Both the position numbers and the translations under genes were made by a program. From Fretibacterium sp. (GTDB lineage: Bacteria; Synergistota; Synergistia; Synergistales; Aminobacteriaceae), in the NCBI GenBank assembly GCA_017476945.1, contig JAFUYV010000263.1:1-37893 (forward strand): DNA of 37,893 nt. Direction: 5' to 3'. The notes under the pieces were generated by a model that did no database searches, had not been told where the DNA came from, and worked only from the letters and a program-made list of their open reading frames with translations. Shown piece after piece: positions 25,741 through 32,653 of this stretch (its first letter is position 1; each line of letters opens with the position of its first letter).

Positions 25741-25793
25741 TGTGATAACCTCCATTACCTTGGATTGGGGCTGCGCGCCCCTTTGCGCAATTT

Positions 25794-25823
25794 ATCATAA
25801 ACGAATGAGGAAGCCCTGCGCAA
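25794..25823 (-). promoter_or_regulatory. Candidate promoter of the ACGX peptide operon
   Basis: Leftward, TTGCGC and TATGAT are separated by 18 bases, and lie 55-80 bases before the precursor ATG. It is divergent from the hxlR promoter. Confidence 0.5.
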
Positions 25824-25837
25824 GCAGGCAGTTTTTT

Positions 25838-25883
25838 GTAACCTGGTTACCTTCGGGTAACTTTTGTAAAAATTGAAGGTTAC
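25838..25883. promoter_or_regulatory. GTAACC/GGTTAC repeats, candidate HxlR operator
   Basis: The palindrome GTAACC-T-GGTTAC (25838-25850) is followed by GGTAAC (25856-25861) and another GGTTAC (25878-25883), just upstream of and overlapping the hxlR promoter. HxlR regulators bind such short inverted repeats near their own gene, so self-control and control of the RiPP operon are both plausible. Binding is inferred, not seen. Confidence 0.55.
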
Positions 25884-25891
25884 ACTATAAT
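25864..25891 (+). promoter_or_regulatory. Promoter of the hxlR operon
   Basis: TTGTAA and TATAAT stand 16 bases apart, with the -10 ending 42 bases before the hxlR ATG. The GTAACC-type repeats overlap its -35 region. Confidence 0.6.
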
Positions 25892-25933
25892 TTGAGTGGT
25901 GCATATAGAAACTGATGTAAGCGGGGTGGGGTT

Positions 25934-26266
25934 ATGCTGGCGAAAGAGGAACTGCCGGAGTGTCCTGTGGCGACGACTGTGCAGCTAATCGGGAGCAAGT
26001 GGAAGCTCCTGATACTTCGGAACCTGATGGCGCGTCCCTGGCGCTTCAACGAACTGCGCGGCAGCCTGCAGGGCATCAGTCAGAAGGTCCTGACGGACAG
26101 CCTGCGGGCCATGGCGGGCGACGGGCTGGTCAGCCGGACGGTCTACGCGGAGGTTCCAATCCGTGTGGAGTATGCGCTCACGGAGCTTGGCGAGACTCTG
26201 CGCCCTATCCTGAGGGCGATGGAACAGTGGGGAATGGAATATCAAAGACGGGTGAGGGCGAGCTGA
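25934..26266 (+). CDS. HxlR-family winged-helix transcriptional regulator
   Basis: A 110-residue winged-helix repressor/activator. The N-terminal CPVATTVQLIGSKWKLLILRNL with Cys10, and the RFNELRGSLQGISQKVLTDSLRAM recognition-helix segment, are diagnostic of HxlR. In B. subtilis relatives (HypR, YodB) the N-terminal Cys senses electrophiles or oxidants; here Cys10 is in the same place, so a thiol sensor is likely. Its stop overlaps the next start as TGATG, so it heads the flavin/macrodomain/sirtuin operon. The divergent RiPP promoter lies about 110 bases away. Confidence 0.93.
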   Translation: MLAKEELPECPVATTVQLIGSKWKLLILRNLMARPWRFNELRGSLQGISQKVLTDSLRAMAGDGLVSRTVYAEVPIRVEYALTELGETLRPILRAMEQWGMEYQRRVRAS

Positions 26267-26883
26267 TGGACGCTCCGACATGTCTGAAGAAATTGGAGCA
26301 CGTGGGGGTGCTGGCGTTCGCGACAGTGGACGGGCACGGCGCCCCGCAGGTGCGGTGCATCAGTGCCATCCACTACGAGCCGGATGCCCTTTACTTTTTT
26401 ACGGCCAGGGGCAAAAACTTCTGCAGGGAGCTGTTGCGGGACGGGCGTGTCCAGGTGTTGGCCTACACGATGTATAAGGAGATGATCCGCCTGTCGGGGA
26501 CCGCGAGGCGCGTGCCCGATGAGGAGCAGGCGGAGTGGCGCGACATGATTTTTGAGGAACAGCCCTATCTCTCCAACGTCTATCCCGGCGACACACGCGA
26601 TATCGGTGTCGTCTTCTGTATAAAGGATATGGCCATAGAATATTTCAACCTTGGGGTCTCCCCCATCTTCCGGGAAAGCTACGCTGTGGGCGGGGGGATG
26701 GTCGCGGGGAAAGGGTTTGCCATATTGGAGAGCTGCATCGGCTGCGGCACGTGCCGGCGCGTCTGCCCCCAGGACGCCATTGAGGAGGGCCGGCCTTACA
26801 GAATACGGCCGGAACACTGCCTGCACTGCGGAAACTGCTTTGAGAACTGCCCTGTTTCTGCCGTCGCCCGCCTGCCCAAGTGA
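26266..26883 (+). CDS. PNPOx-like flavin-binding protein fused to a 2[4Fe-4S] ferredoxin domain
   Basis: This 205-residue protein joins two domains. Residues about 1-140 are a split-barrel flavin-binding fold of the pyridoxamine-phosphate-oxidase type (LAFATVDGHGAPQVRCISAI, LYFFTARGKNFCREL). Residues about 155-205 have two full four-Cys cluster motifs, CIGCGTCRRVCP and CLHCGNCFENCP. This combination suggests an electron-transfer enzyme, from ferredoxin to flavin or the reverse. Such oxidoreductases occur near SirTM operons, but the substrate here is unknown. It overlaps the hxlR stop by one base. Confidence 0.88.
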   Translation: MDAPTCLKKLEHVGVLAFATVDGHGAPQVRCISAIHYEPDALYFFTARGKNFCRELLRDGRVQVLAYTMYKEMIRLSGTARRVPDEEQAEWRDMIFEEQPYLSNVYPGDTRDIGVVFCIKDMAIEYFNLGVSPIFRESYAVGGGMVAGKGFAILESCIGCGTCRRVCPQDAIEEGRPYRIRPEHCLHCGNCFENCPVSAVARLPK

Positions 26884-26894
26884 GGGAGACAGGC

Positions 26895-27725
26895 ATGGCC
26901 TACGAGCAAGACACACAATATCTCATAGAGGTCCTGCTGAAGGAGATGCCGGAGTACCGGCCCCAGGCCGCCGGGGCCCCGCAGTGGGCTGAGGGGCGGA
27001 GAAGGCTGCTTCGCGCCCTGATGAATGTCCGCCCGCCCCTCCCCCTCTCTCGGGAATTTCTGGAGGTGCAGGATCGGGTGCTCTCCAGGGAGCGGGAGGC
27101 GAAGGGCGTGGTGGACGTCATGGAGTTGCCTGTGACGGCCGCAAGTCCGCGCCTCTGTCTCTGGCAGGGGGATATCACACGGTTGAATTCCGGAGCAATC
27201 GTCAACGCCGCGAACAGCGCCCTGCTGGGGTGCTTCGTCCCCTGCCACGGGTGCATTGACAACGCCATCCACTCCGCGGCGGGCCTGCAGCTTCGCGATG
27301 AATGTTTCCGCCTCATGCAGAAACAGGGCCATGAAGAGCCGGCGGGCCGCGCCAAGCTGACGGGGGCTTATAACCTGCCCTGTCGTGGTGTCCTGCACAC
27401 GGTCGGTCCCATCGTTCAGGGGCCGCTCCGGCAGGACCATTGCGATGAACTGGCGTCGTGCTACCGTTCGTGCCTGGCGCTGGCGGCGGAGAAGGGGATC
27501 GGGAGCGTGGCCTTTTGCTGCATTTCGACAGGCGAGTTCCACTTCCCCAACGAGGAGGCCGCGAAGATCGCCGTGGAGACCGTCGTGGATTTTCTGAAAG
27601 ACAACAACTCCATTGAGCGGGTTATTTTTAACGTCTTTAAGGATGCCGATTATGAAATCTACCGTGCCCTGCTCGGGCCGGACTGTGAAGGGGGCGGCAA
27701 TTATGCGGACAAGGGCCGCGTATAA
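26895..27725 (+). CDS. Zinc-type macrodomain ADP-ribosyl hydrolase, SirTM-linked
   Basis: The protein has 276 residues: an N-terminal part of about 80 residues and then a macrodomain starting near 83 (LCLWQGDITRL). The segment IVNAANSALLGCFVPCHGCIDNAIH has the extra Cys/His set (GC...CHGC) that marks the Zn-containing SirTM-linked macrodomains of S. aureus and S. pyogenes. These remove ADP-ribose from the partner lipoyl protein. The ATG at 26895 was chosen because GGGAG lies a few bases upstream. The end overlaps the sirtuin gene by 23 bases, so both are expressed together. Confidence 0.94.
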   Translation: MAYEQDTQYLIEVLLKEMPEYRPQAAGAPQWAEGRRRLLRALMNVRPPLPLSREFLEVQDRVLSREREAKGVVDVMELPVTAASPRLCLWQGDITRLNSGAIVNAANSALLGCFVPCHGCIDNAIHSAAGLQLRDECFRLMQKQGHEEPAGRAKLTGAYNLPCRGVLHTVGPIVQGPLRQDHCDELASCYRSCLALAAEKGIGSVAFCCISTGEFHFPNEEAAKIAVETVVDFLKDNNSIERVIFNVFKDADYEIYRALLGPDCEGGGNYADKGRV

Positions 27726-28554
27726 TACGCCGGACGGGGTTGAGCGTCTCCGGGGGGAATTAAACTCTGCCAGTGCGGTCGTGCTTGGCGCGGGGGCGGG
27801 GCTGTCCACGTCTGCCGGGTTCACCTACGCGGGAGAACGTTTTGAGCGATATTTTCATGACTTCGAGGAGAAGTATGGCTTCCATGATATGTATATGGGA
27901 GGCTTCTACCCCTATGCAACGCTGGAGGAAAAGTGGGCGTATTGGAGTCGGAATATCTTCATCAACCGCTACGAGGACGCTCCATTCCCAGTCTACGATG
28001 ACCTGCTGCGGCTGGTGAAGGACAAGGATTATTTTGTGCTGACAACCAACGTGGATCATTGTTTTCAGAAGGCCGGCTTTGACAAAAAGCGCTTGTTCTA
28101 CACGCAGGGGGATTACGGCCTGTGGCAGTGCAGCGTCCCCTGCCATGAGAGGACCTATGACAACGAGGCAGTCGTGCGCCGCATGGTGGCGGAGCAGAGA
28201 GACATGCGCGTGCCCAGCGAACTCGTGCCCCTCTGCCCCGTCTGCGGGAAGCCCATGACGATGAACCTGAGGACGGACGATACCTTTGTGGAGGATGAGG
28301 GATGGCGCGCCGCGGCGGAACGCTATTCAGACTTCCTGAAAGACCATCGCGGGAAAAGGACGCTGTTCTGGGAGCTGGGCACGGGAATGAACACCCCGTC
28401 CATCATCAAGTTTCCCTTCTGGATGATGACGCATGAGTGGCCGGACGCCCGTTATGCCTGCGTCAACCTGGGCGAGGCTTATGCCCCCACTGAAATTGAA
28501 GCCAGGTCCATCTGCATCAACGAGGATATCGGGCGCGTGCTTGGAGAGCTGTGA
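27703..28554 (+). CDS. Class M sirtuin (SirTM), protein ADP-ribosyltransferase
   Basis: This 283-residue SIR2-fold protein has the NAD motif GAGAGLSTSAG (29-39), TTNVDH with Asn116, and a four-Cys zinc site (Cys143, Cys147, Cys178, Cys181). The catalytic His of deacetylase sirtuins (normally HG) is replaced by Gln135 in YTQGDYG. That exchange is the mark of the SirTM class, which transfers ADP-ribose to proteins rather than deacetylating them. It overlaps the macrodomain gene; AGGGGG precedes the ATG. The expected substrate, the lipoyl protein GcvH-L, is encoded 1.2 kb downstream on the opposite strand. Confidence 0.95.
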   Translation: MRTRAAYNTPDGVERLRGELNSASAVVLGAGAGLSTSAGFTYAGERFERYFHDFEEKYGFHDMYMGGFYPYATLEEKWAYWSRNIFINRYEDAPFPVYDDLLRLVKDKDYFVLTTNVDHCFQKAGFDKKRLFYTQGDYGLWQCSVPCHERTYDNEAVVRRMVAEQRDMRVPSELVPLCPVCGKPMTMNLRTDDTFVEDEGWRAAAERYSDFLKDHRGKRTLFWELGTGMNTPSIIKFPFWMMTHEWPDARYACVNLGEAYAPTEIEARSICINEDIGRVLGEL

Positions 28555-28607
28555 CCTATGGCGTGTTTATCGTCAAAATCTTTCCTCTGCGGATTTAGAC
28601 ATTGAAA

Positions 28608-28754
28608 TTACAGGCTCTCCATAATGTTGAGCAGACTTTGATAGCTATCCGCATCATGATAGACCGCGTCTTTGGTGGAAAGCTCGCTGAAAAGCCGCTT
28701 TGCGCACTTGATCTTTGCCTGTTCGCCCCGGAGATGCGGACAGTTTGCCGGGAT
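28608..28754 (-). pseudogene. Possible gene remnant in the convergent gap
   Basis: On the minus strand an open stretch of 48 codons ends in TAA and reads like real protein (CPHLRGEQAKIKCAKRLFS, then YHDADSYQSLLNIMESL). It has no usable start: a TGA lies just upstream in frame and no ATG, GTG or TTG is available. It may be the worn end of a lost gene, or chance. I do not recognise the family. Confidence 0.3.
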
Positions 28755-28791
28755 GGATGTAAATCATGGATGTAAATCGTTGATGTAATGC
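28753..28791. repeat. 13-bp tandem repeat, three units
   Basis: ATGGATGTAAATC occurs twice exactly in tandem (28753-28778), with a third degenerate copy GTTGATGTAATGC to 28791. It lies at the end of the gap before the radical SAM gene. Confidence 0.8.
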
Positions 28792-28810
28792 CCATGTGAC
28801 GCTCCCCGCC

Positions 28811-29770
28811 CTACTCCGTCCCCCAATTCTGCCAGCGGCGGAGCTCGTGCTGCTTCAGGTCTCCATGAGACATTTCGTCGATGGCGGCGTCTATACGCCG
28901 GAGCAGCAGCTCCTTATGCTCCGGCAGTTTCCCTTTGATGGGAAAGAGATTCGTCTTGTGCGTCGCGTTCCAGACGGTCGAGAGGGTCAGGCACGACAGG
29001 AGCTTCCGCCCCTCCTTCAGCGTCTCTAAAGAGCTCATGCGCTTGAACTCATGAGCGCGCACCCTCTCCGCCAGCCTCGCCCCCTTGAACAGCACCAGTG
29101 TTACAACCGTCAGCTCAAAGGGATGAGCGCCGTTTAAAAGGCTTGCCGTCTCGCTGACATGTCCGGCGGACATCTCCTGCCCTCCCAGCCCCAGCATGAT
29201 GTAGGCCGAGTAGCGCATCCCGGCGGTGTCCAGCGCGGCCATCGCGGCGGCGTTCTCCGCCCGCCCCACGCCCTTCTCCTGGTAGCGCAGCACGTCGTCC
29301 GAGCCGGACTCGATGCCGATGCACAGCCGGTCATACCCCGCCTGGCGAAGCGCTGACAGCTCCAGCGCGGTCTTGCGCAGCACGTCGTCCGCGCGGGCAA
29401 AGCAGGCAATGTACTCGCAGGAGGGAAAGGCGGCGTGTACCCTCTCAGCGATGGCCAGCAGCTTGTCCGTGGACAGGACGAAGGGGTTGCCCCCTGCCAG
29501 CAGGAAACGCCGGGGCGGCCGGGCGTCGTCCTCATGGATGAGGCGCAGCCGCTCGAGGTTCGCACCGATTTCCTCCAGGGACAGCTCGCGAAAAGTTACG
29601 CCCTGGTTCAGGTCGCAGTAAAGACAGCGCCGGTAGCTGCAACTCACGGTAACGGGGACCTGCACCGTGTAGGACTCGGCCATCGGCACGTAGTAGAAAA
29701 AACCGTACTCGCCGTAGACCTCGCGCTTGAGACGGCGGATATTCTGGATGCGCTTGGCGTCCTGTGACAT
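28811..29770 (-). CDS. Radical SAM protein with CX4CX2C motif, downstream of gcvH-L
   Basis: A 319-residue radical SAM enzyme. The cluster cysteines are Cys44, Cys49 and Cys52 in CSYRRCLYC, a CX4CX2C spacing instead of the usual CX3CX2C; I checked the codons. LAGGNPFVL (GGE-like SAM motif), GIESGSDDVLRYQEKG and MRYSAYIMLGLGG complete the core. No B12 domain or SPASM region is visible. It starts directly after the gcvH-L stop, so it is co-transcribed with lipoyl genes. A role in modifying the lipoyl protein or making lipoate is an inference only. Confidence 0.88.
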   Translation of the reverse strand: MSQDAKRIQNIRRLKREVYGEYGFFYYVPMAESYTVQVPVTVSCSYRRCLYCDLNQGVTFRELSLEEIGANLERLRLIHEDDARPPRRFLLAGGNPFVLSTDKLLAIAERVHAAFPSCEYIACFARADDVLRKTALELSALRQAGYDRLCIGIESGSDDVLRYQEKGVGRAENAAAMAALDTAGMRYSAYIMLGLGGQEMSAGHVSETASLLNGAHPFELTVVTLVLFKGARLAERVRAHEFKRMSSLETLKEGRKLLSCLTLSTVWNATHKTNLFPIKGKLPEHKELLLRRIDAAIDEMSHGDLKQHELRRWQNWGTE

Positions 29771-30211
29771 TTAGTGCCGTGCCGCCAGCCTCGCGGCGTG
29801 AGCGGTTGAATGTTTGAGATAAAGTTTATAGGCCTCCACGTCCATCAGCGCGTCCAGCCCCTGCAGGGCGCTTTTTGCCGGCTCCGCGGGTTCGATCTCG
29901 ATCAGCCAGCCCTCTCCAAAGGGATCGTCGTTCACAAGGCCGGGGGCCTCCGCGACGGCCGGATTGACCCTAATGACGCGGCCGGAGACCGGAGCGTTTA
30001 AATCGCTGACGGCCTTGGTCGCCTCAAGGGAGCCGAAGGGCTTTCCCGCCGTGACCCCGGTGCCCACCTCCGGCAGATCGATGGCGACGACATCCCCTAA
30101 CGCGGACTGCGAGTAATCGTCAATGCCCACCCGCACGCGCTCTCCGCAGCGCATGGCCCATTCGTTGGTTTTTGTGTAGAGCACCTCAGAGCTGAAAAAT
30201 GGCGCACGCAT
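29771..30211 (-). CDS. GcvH-like lipoyl protein (GcvH-L), expected SirTM substrate
   Basis: A 146-residue lipoyl carrier of the glycine-cleavage H-protein family. The lipoylation lysine is Lys66 in SLEATKAVSDLNAPVSGRV. The rest of the H fold is present (GIDDYSQSALGDVVAIDLPEVG). The C-terminus runs on for about 20 residues (LYLKHSTAHAARLAARH). No other glycine-cleavage genes (gcvP, gcvT, lpd) are nearby. In SirTM operons of S. aureus and S. pyogenes the GcvH-L protein is ADP-ribosylated only when lipoylated, and the macrodomain reverses this. The ATG overlaps the lipoate ligase stop as TGATG. Confidence 0.93.
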   Translation of the reverse strand: MRAPFFSSEVLYTKTNEWAMRCGERVRVGIDDYSQSALGDVVAIDLPEVGTGVTAGKPFGSLEATKAVSDLNAPVSGRVIRVNPAVAEAPGLVNDDPFGEGWLIEIEPAEPAKSALQGLDALMDVEAYKLYLKHSTAHAARLAARH

Positions 30212-31014
30212 CAAAACTCTCCTCCTGTCTCCAATTCATCGTAACGTCCCTCGTCGTTCCAGGTCCGGCTCCTGTACTTTAACTCCGCAAGCTTCCGAAC
30301 CGCCCGCTCATCCTGCGCGGACAGCCTGTAACTTTTCGAGTGAATGAAGGGCGTGCCCTGCCTCCGGAACATCTCCCACAGGAGCGCCATGAACTCCTCC
30401 GTGTCCGCCGCCCGCGGAAGAAGGGGCTTCAAGTTTCCCACACGGGCCCGCACCGATTTTACACCATGTCGGCGGAGTTTTGCGTCGGGGACGTTCAGGG
30501 CCTGGGCGAGCGCGTCGAGGTCGCAGTCGAAGAGCAGCGTCCCGTGACAGAGAAGGACCCCGTTGTGCCGGTGCTGTGCCATGCCGGAGACCTTGCGTCC
30601 TTCCACGGCGATGTCGTTGCCGCCGCGGGAGAAATCGGCGCGAACCCCCAGGGAGTCCAGCGCCCGGATCAGCTTGTCCGCGAAGAAGGCGAAATCATAT
30701 CCCTGCTGATCCGGCACGATGAAGCTGTAATTGACGTTGCCCAGGTCGTGATAGACCGCGCCCCCGCCGGAGTTCCGGCGCACGACGGGAAGGCCCCGGG
30801 CCTGGACGAAGGCGGCGTTGACCTCGGAGGCCGCGTCCTGAAAGCGTCCAATGATGATGGAGGGCGCGTTTCGCCACAGCATGAAGAATTCCTCGTTGCC
30901 GAGGGCGGCGCGGCGGCATAAATATTCCTCAAGGGCCAGATTATACTGCGGCTCCACGCTGCCCGTCTCAAGGAGACATTGAACGGCGTGGGCCTCCCGT
31001 GCATCATTCCCCAT
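30211..31014 (-). CDS. Lipoate-protein ligase A (LplA2-like)
   Basis: It activates lipoate with ATP and attaches it to the lipoyl lysine. The BPL/LplA fold shows RRNSGGGAVYHDLGNVNYSF (79-98) and the catalytic-lysine motif GRKVSGMAQ with Lys141, then HGTLLFDCDL. The C-terminal segment KYRSRTWNDEG resembles the small LplA accessory domain. The length is 267 residues from the ATG at 31014; the frame is open to 31146 but that would overlap the preceding gene deeply. It overlaps gcvH-L by one base and the preceding gene by 11, so the order unknown protein, ligase, carrier, radical SAM is one operon. Confidence 0.92.
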   Translation of the reverse strand: MGNDAREAHAVQCLLETGSVEPQYNLALEEYLCRRAALGNEEFFMLWRNAPSIIIGRFQDAASEVNAAFVQARGLPVVRRNSGGGAVYHDLGNVNYSFIVPDQQGYDFAFFADKLIRALDSLGVRADFSRGGNDIAVEGRKVSGMAQHRHNGVLLCHGTLLFDCDLDALAQALNVPDAKLRRHGVKSVRARVGNLKPLLPRAADTEEFMALLWEMFRRQGTPFIHSKSYRLSAQDERAVRKLAELKYRSRTWNDEGRYDELETGGEF

Positions 31015-32005
31015 CCGACGCGTCGGGCCGGAGGATACGCACGGTCTCCTCCTGGAACCAGTCATAAATTGTGCGCTTCTGTTCCTTCTGGTTGCGCATC
31101 CGCTCAATACTCGTGCCGATAAGGTACAGGGGGTTGGCCGGGGCAATCAAATCATGCCCCCAGCGCCGCAGCGTCGCCGTGAGCTCGTCCAGCTCGGCCT
31201 CCGTGTCCGTGACGAGGCACAGCATCGTCCAGTCCTCTTGGTCGGAGTGGTCGAAATCGAACCACCCGGGAAGGTAGATACGCCGCTGCCCCATCAGAAA
31301 GACGTGCAGCTTGCCGATGAAGGGCAGCAGGTCCTCCGGCCGTCCCGTGACCCTGCGGGCAAAGAGGGGATCGACGTCGACAAATCGGAAACGGTCGCTC
31401 TCTATCTGTTCGAACTTTCGGTAGTGGTCGAAATCGGCGCGGCTTCGCAGGACGAGGTCCACCGTCAGTGTTCCGTGCGGCGCGCGCTCCGTCTCCGCCC
31501 AACGGTCCAGGCCCGCCTGTCCCGGCGCCGGGAGTTTCCGCGCCTCAAAATCGCAGTTCGGGAACGCCTCGACAAAGGACTTCACGATGGGGGCGTCCGG
31601 CCACACAGCGCGGAGTCTCTCCCCCTCGAACCTGAAGTATTCTCCGTCGGGCAGGCACGGCACGACGGGGAACGTCTCGCGCGTCGTGAGCTCCTTGATG
31701 CCCCAATCCGTCACGAAAGCCCGGTCCAAGAGCTGTATCATGCGGTTAAGCTCCAGCATCTCACGGGCGCGGGCCGCGTCGATGAGGACCTCCCCCACAG
31801 AGGGCGCGGGCACGCCCATCTCCTGCGACACGCGCTCCCGCGTGCGGATGCCCTGCGGCGTGAGGGTGTAGCCGCCGGACAGCGGCATCAGGCTGCCGGA
31901 CGCGGCGAGCGGCTTCAAGCCGCTGGGGTCGTCCCCAGCGAGAAGGACCGTCTCCTCGTCCCAGCAGGGCAGCTCATGGCTGAAAAGCAGCAGCAAATTT
32001 TCCAT
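31004..32005 (-). CDS. Unknown protein heading the lipoyl operon
   Basis: I do not recognise this 333-residue soluble protein. There is no signal peptide, membrane helix or cysteine cluster. The N-terminal 70 residues include GGYTLTPQGIRTRERVSQE, somewhat like a winged helix. The middle is rich in aromatic and acidic residues (ERLRAVWPDAPIVKSF, DRFRFVDVDPLF), and the C-terminus is YDWFQEETVRILRPD. The ATG follows AGGAGG by nine bases. It overlaps the lipoate ligase gene by 11 bases and begins the operon, so it probably takes part in the same process. It may be a regulator or an extra transferase; both are guesses. Confidence 0.75.
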   Translation of the reverse strand: MENLLLLFSHELPCWDEETVLLAGDDPSGLKPLAASGSLMPLSGGYTLTPQGIRTRERVSQEMGVPAPSVGEVLIDAARAREMLELNRMIQLLDRAFVTDWGIKELTTRETFPVVPCLPDGEYFRFEGERLRAVWPDAPIVKSFVEAFPNCDFEARKLPAPGQAGLDRWAETERAPHGTLTVDLVLRSRADFDHYRKFEQIESDRFRFVDVDPLFARRVTGRPEDLLPFIGKLHVFLMGQRRIYLPGWFDFDHSDQEDWTMLCLVTDTEAELDELTATLRRWGHDLIAPANPLYLIGTSIERMRNQKEQKRTIYDWFQEETVRILRPDASDGE

Positions 32006-32046
32006 ACGCTCGTGCCTCCTGGCCCAACGAGTATAAATTTTAAAAG

Positions 32047-32055
32047 AGTATAGCA
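32047..32055 (-). promoter_or_regulatory. Extended -10 promoter of the lipoyl operon
   Basis: TGCTATACT reads leftward, 42 bases before the start of the unknown 333-residue gene; no clear -35 is visible. Very similar to the aminotransferase promoter. Confidence 0.5.
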
Positions 32056-32084
32056 GATAGGCGCAAAAAGCGAAATAAATGCGG

Positions 32085-32090
32085 TATAAT
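32085..32090 (+). promoter_or_regulatory. Candidate -10 box of the TSCPD-transporter operon
   Basis: TATAAT on the plus strand, 30 bases before a short reading frame with GGAGG. The -35 is not convincing. Confidence 0.4.
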
Positions 32091-32119
32091 AGCGATATGT
32101 TGTCCTTTGGAGGTTAGTG

Positions 32120-32158
32120 ATGCTGCGTTTTCTGCCGTTCGTGCAGGGGTTCACGTGA
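32120..32158 (+). CDS. Possible 12-residue leader peptide
   Basis: MLRFLPFVQGFT followed by TGA. GGAGG lies six bases before the ATG and TATAAT 30 bases upstream. It has no runs of a single amino acid that would mark attenuation. Two similar tiny GTG frames follow (32173-32193 and 32207-32251). It could also be chance. Confidence 0.3.
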   Translation: MLRFLPFVQGFT

Positions 32159-32362
32159 GGAGGCTCTTATAAGTGCAGGGGCTGCATTTATAGGGGGATC
32201 TTTTGCGTGGCGGAGAAGCTGGCGGCACCTTCGCGACAGTTCGTCATATAAGTTTTTTCCGTTCGCATTTTTGTTGCATTTTATCCCTTTTAAAAAAACT
32301 CCCCTGTATGTGGCGCAGGCGCGTGGTCTACTTTATATTTTTTACTGTTTTGGAGGCTCGAG

Positions 32363-32653
32363 ATGGCAAGTTACGCTTACACGCCGCAGGGTGTCTGCTC
32401 ACGGCAGATATCCTTCGACATTGAGGATGGAAAGCTCCGCAACGTGAGCTTCATTGGGGGTTGCCCCGGCAACCTTCTGGCGATCGGCAGGCTGCTGGAG
32501 GGGGCTGACGCGCGCGACGCGGCCCGGCGGCTTAAGGGAAATCTCTGCGGCAGCAAGGGAACCTCCTGCGCGGATCAACTCGCGGTTGCGGTGGAGGCGG
32601 CGTTGGAGCAGGGGCAGAACCCCCTTTCCGGCGGGAAACGCGGCGCGGCATGA
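32363..32653 (+). CDS. TSCPD-domain protein (TIGR03905-like)
   Basis: A 96-residue protein of the TSCPD group. The pattern YTPQGVCSRQISFDIEDGKL, then VSFIGGCPGNLLAIGRLLEG and LCGSKGTSCADQLA matches closely. The four cysteines (12, 34, 62, 69) are placed for metal or redox use. The name-giving TSCPD reads TSCAD here. Function is unknown; the domain also occurs at the C-terminus of some ribonucleotide reductases. TTTTGGAGG precedes the ATG. Its stop overlaps the permease start as ATGA, an odd partner for a transporter operon. Confidence 0.88.
   Translation: MASYAYTPQGVCSRQISFDIEDGKLRNVSFIGGCPGNLLAIGRLLEGADARDAARRLKGNLCGSKGTSCADQLAVAVEAALEQGQNPLSGGKRGAA

Larger units (their letters stand above)
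32006..32362. other. 357-base gap between the lipoyl operon and the TSCPD-transporter operon
   Basis: This gap is AT-rich compared with its neighbours and holds divergent promoters. On the plus strand there are three very short reading frames, each with a strong ribosome-binding site: ATG at 32120, GTG at 32173 and GTG at 32207. No conserved gene or RNA fold is recognisable. Confidence 0.6.
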
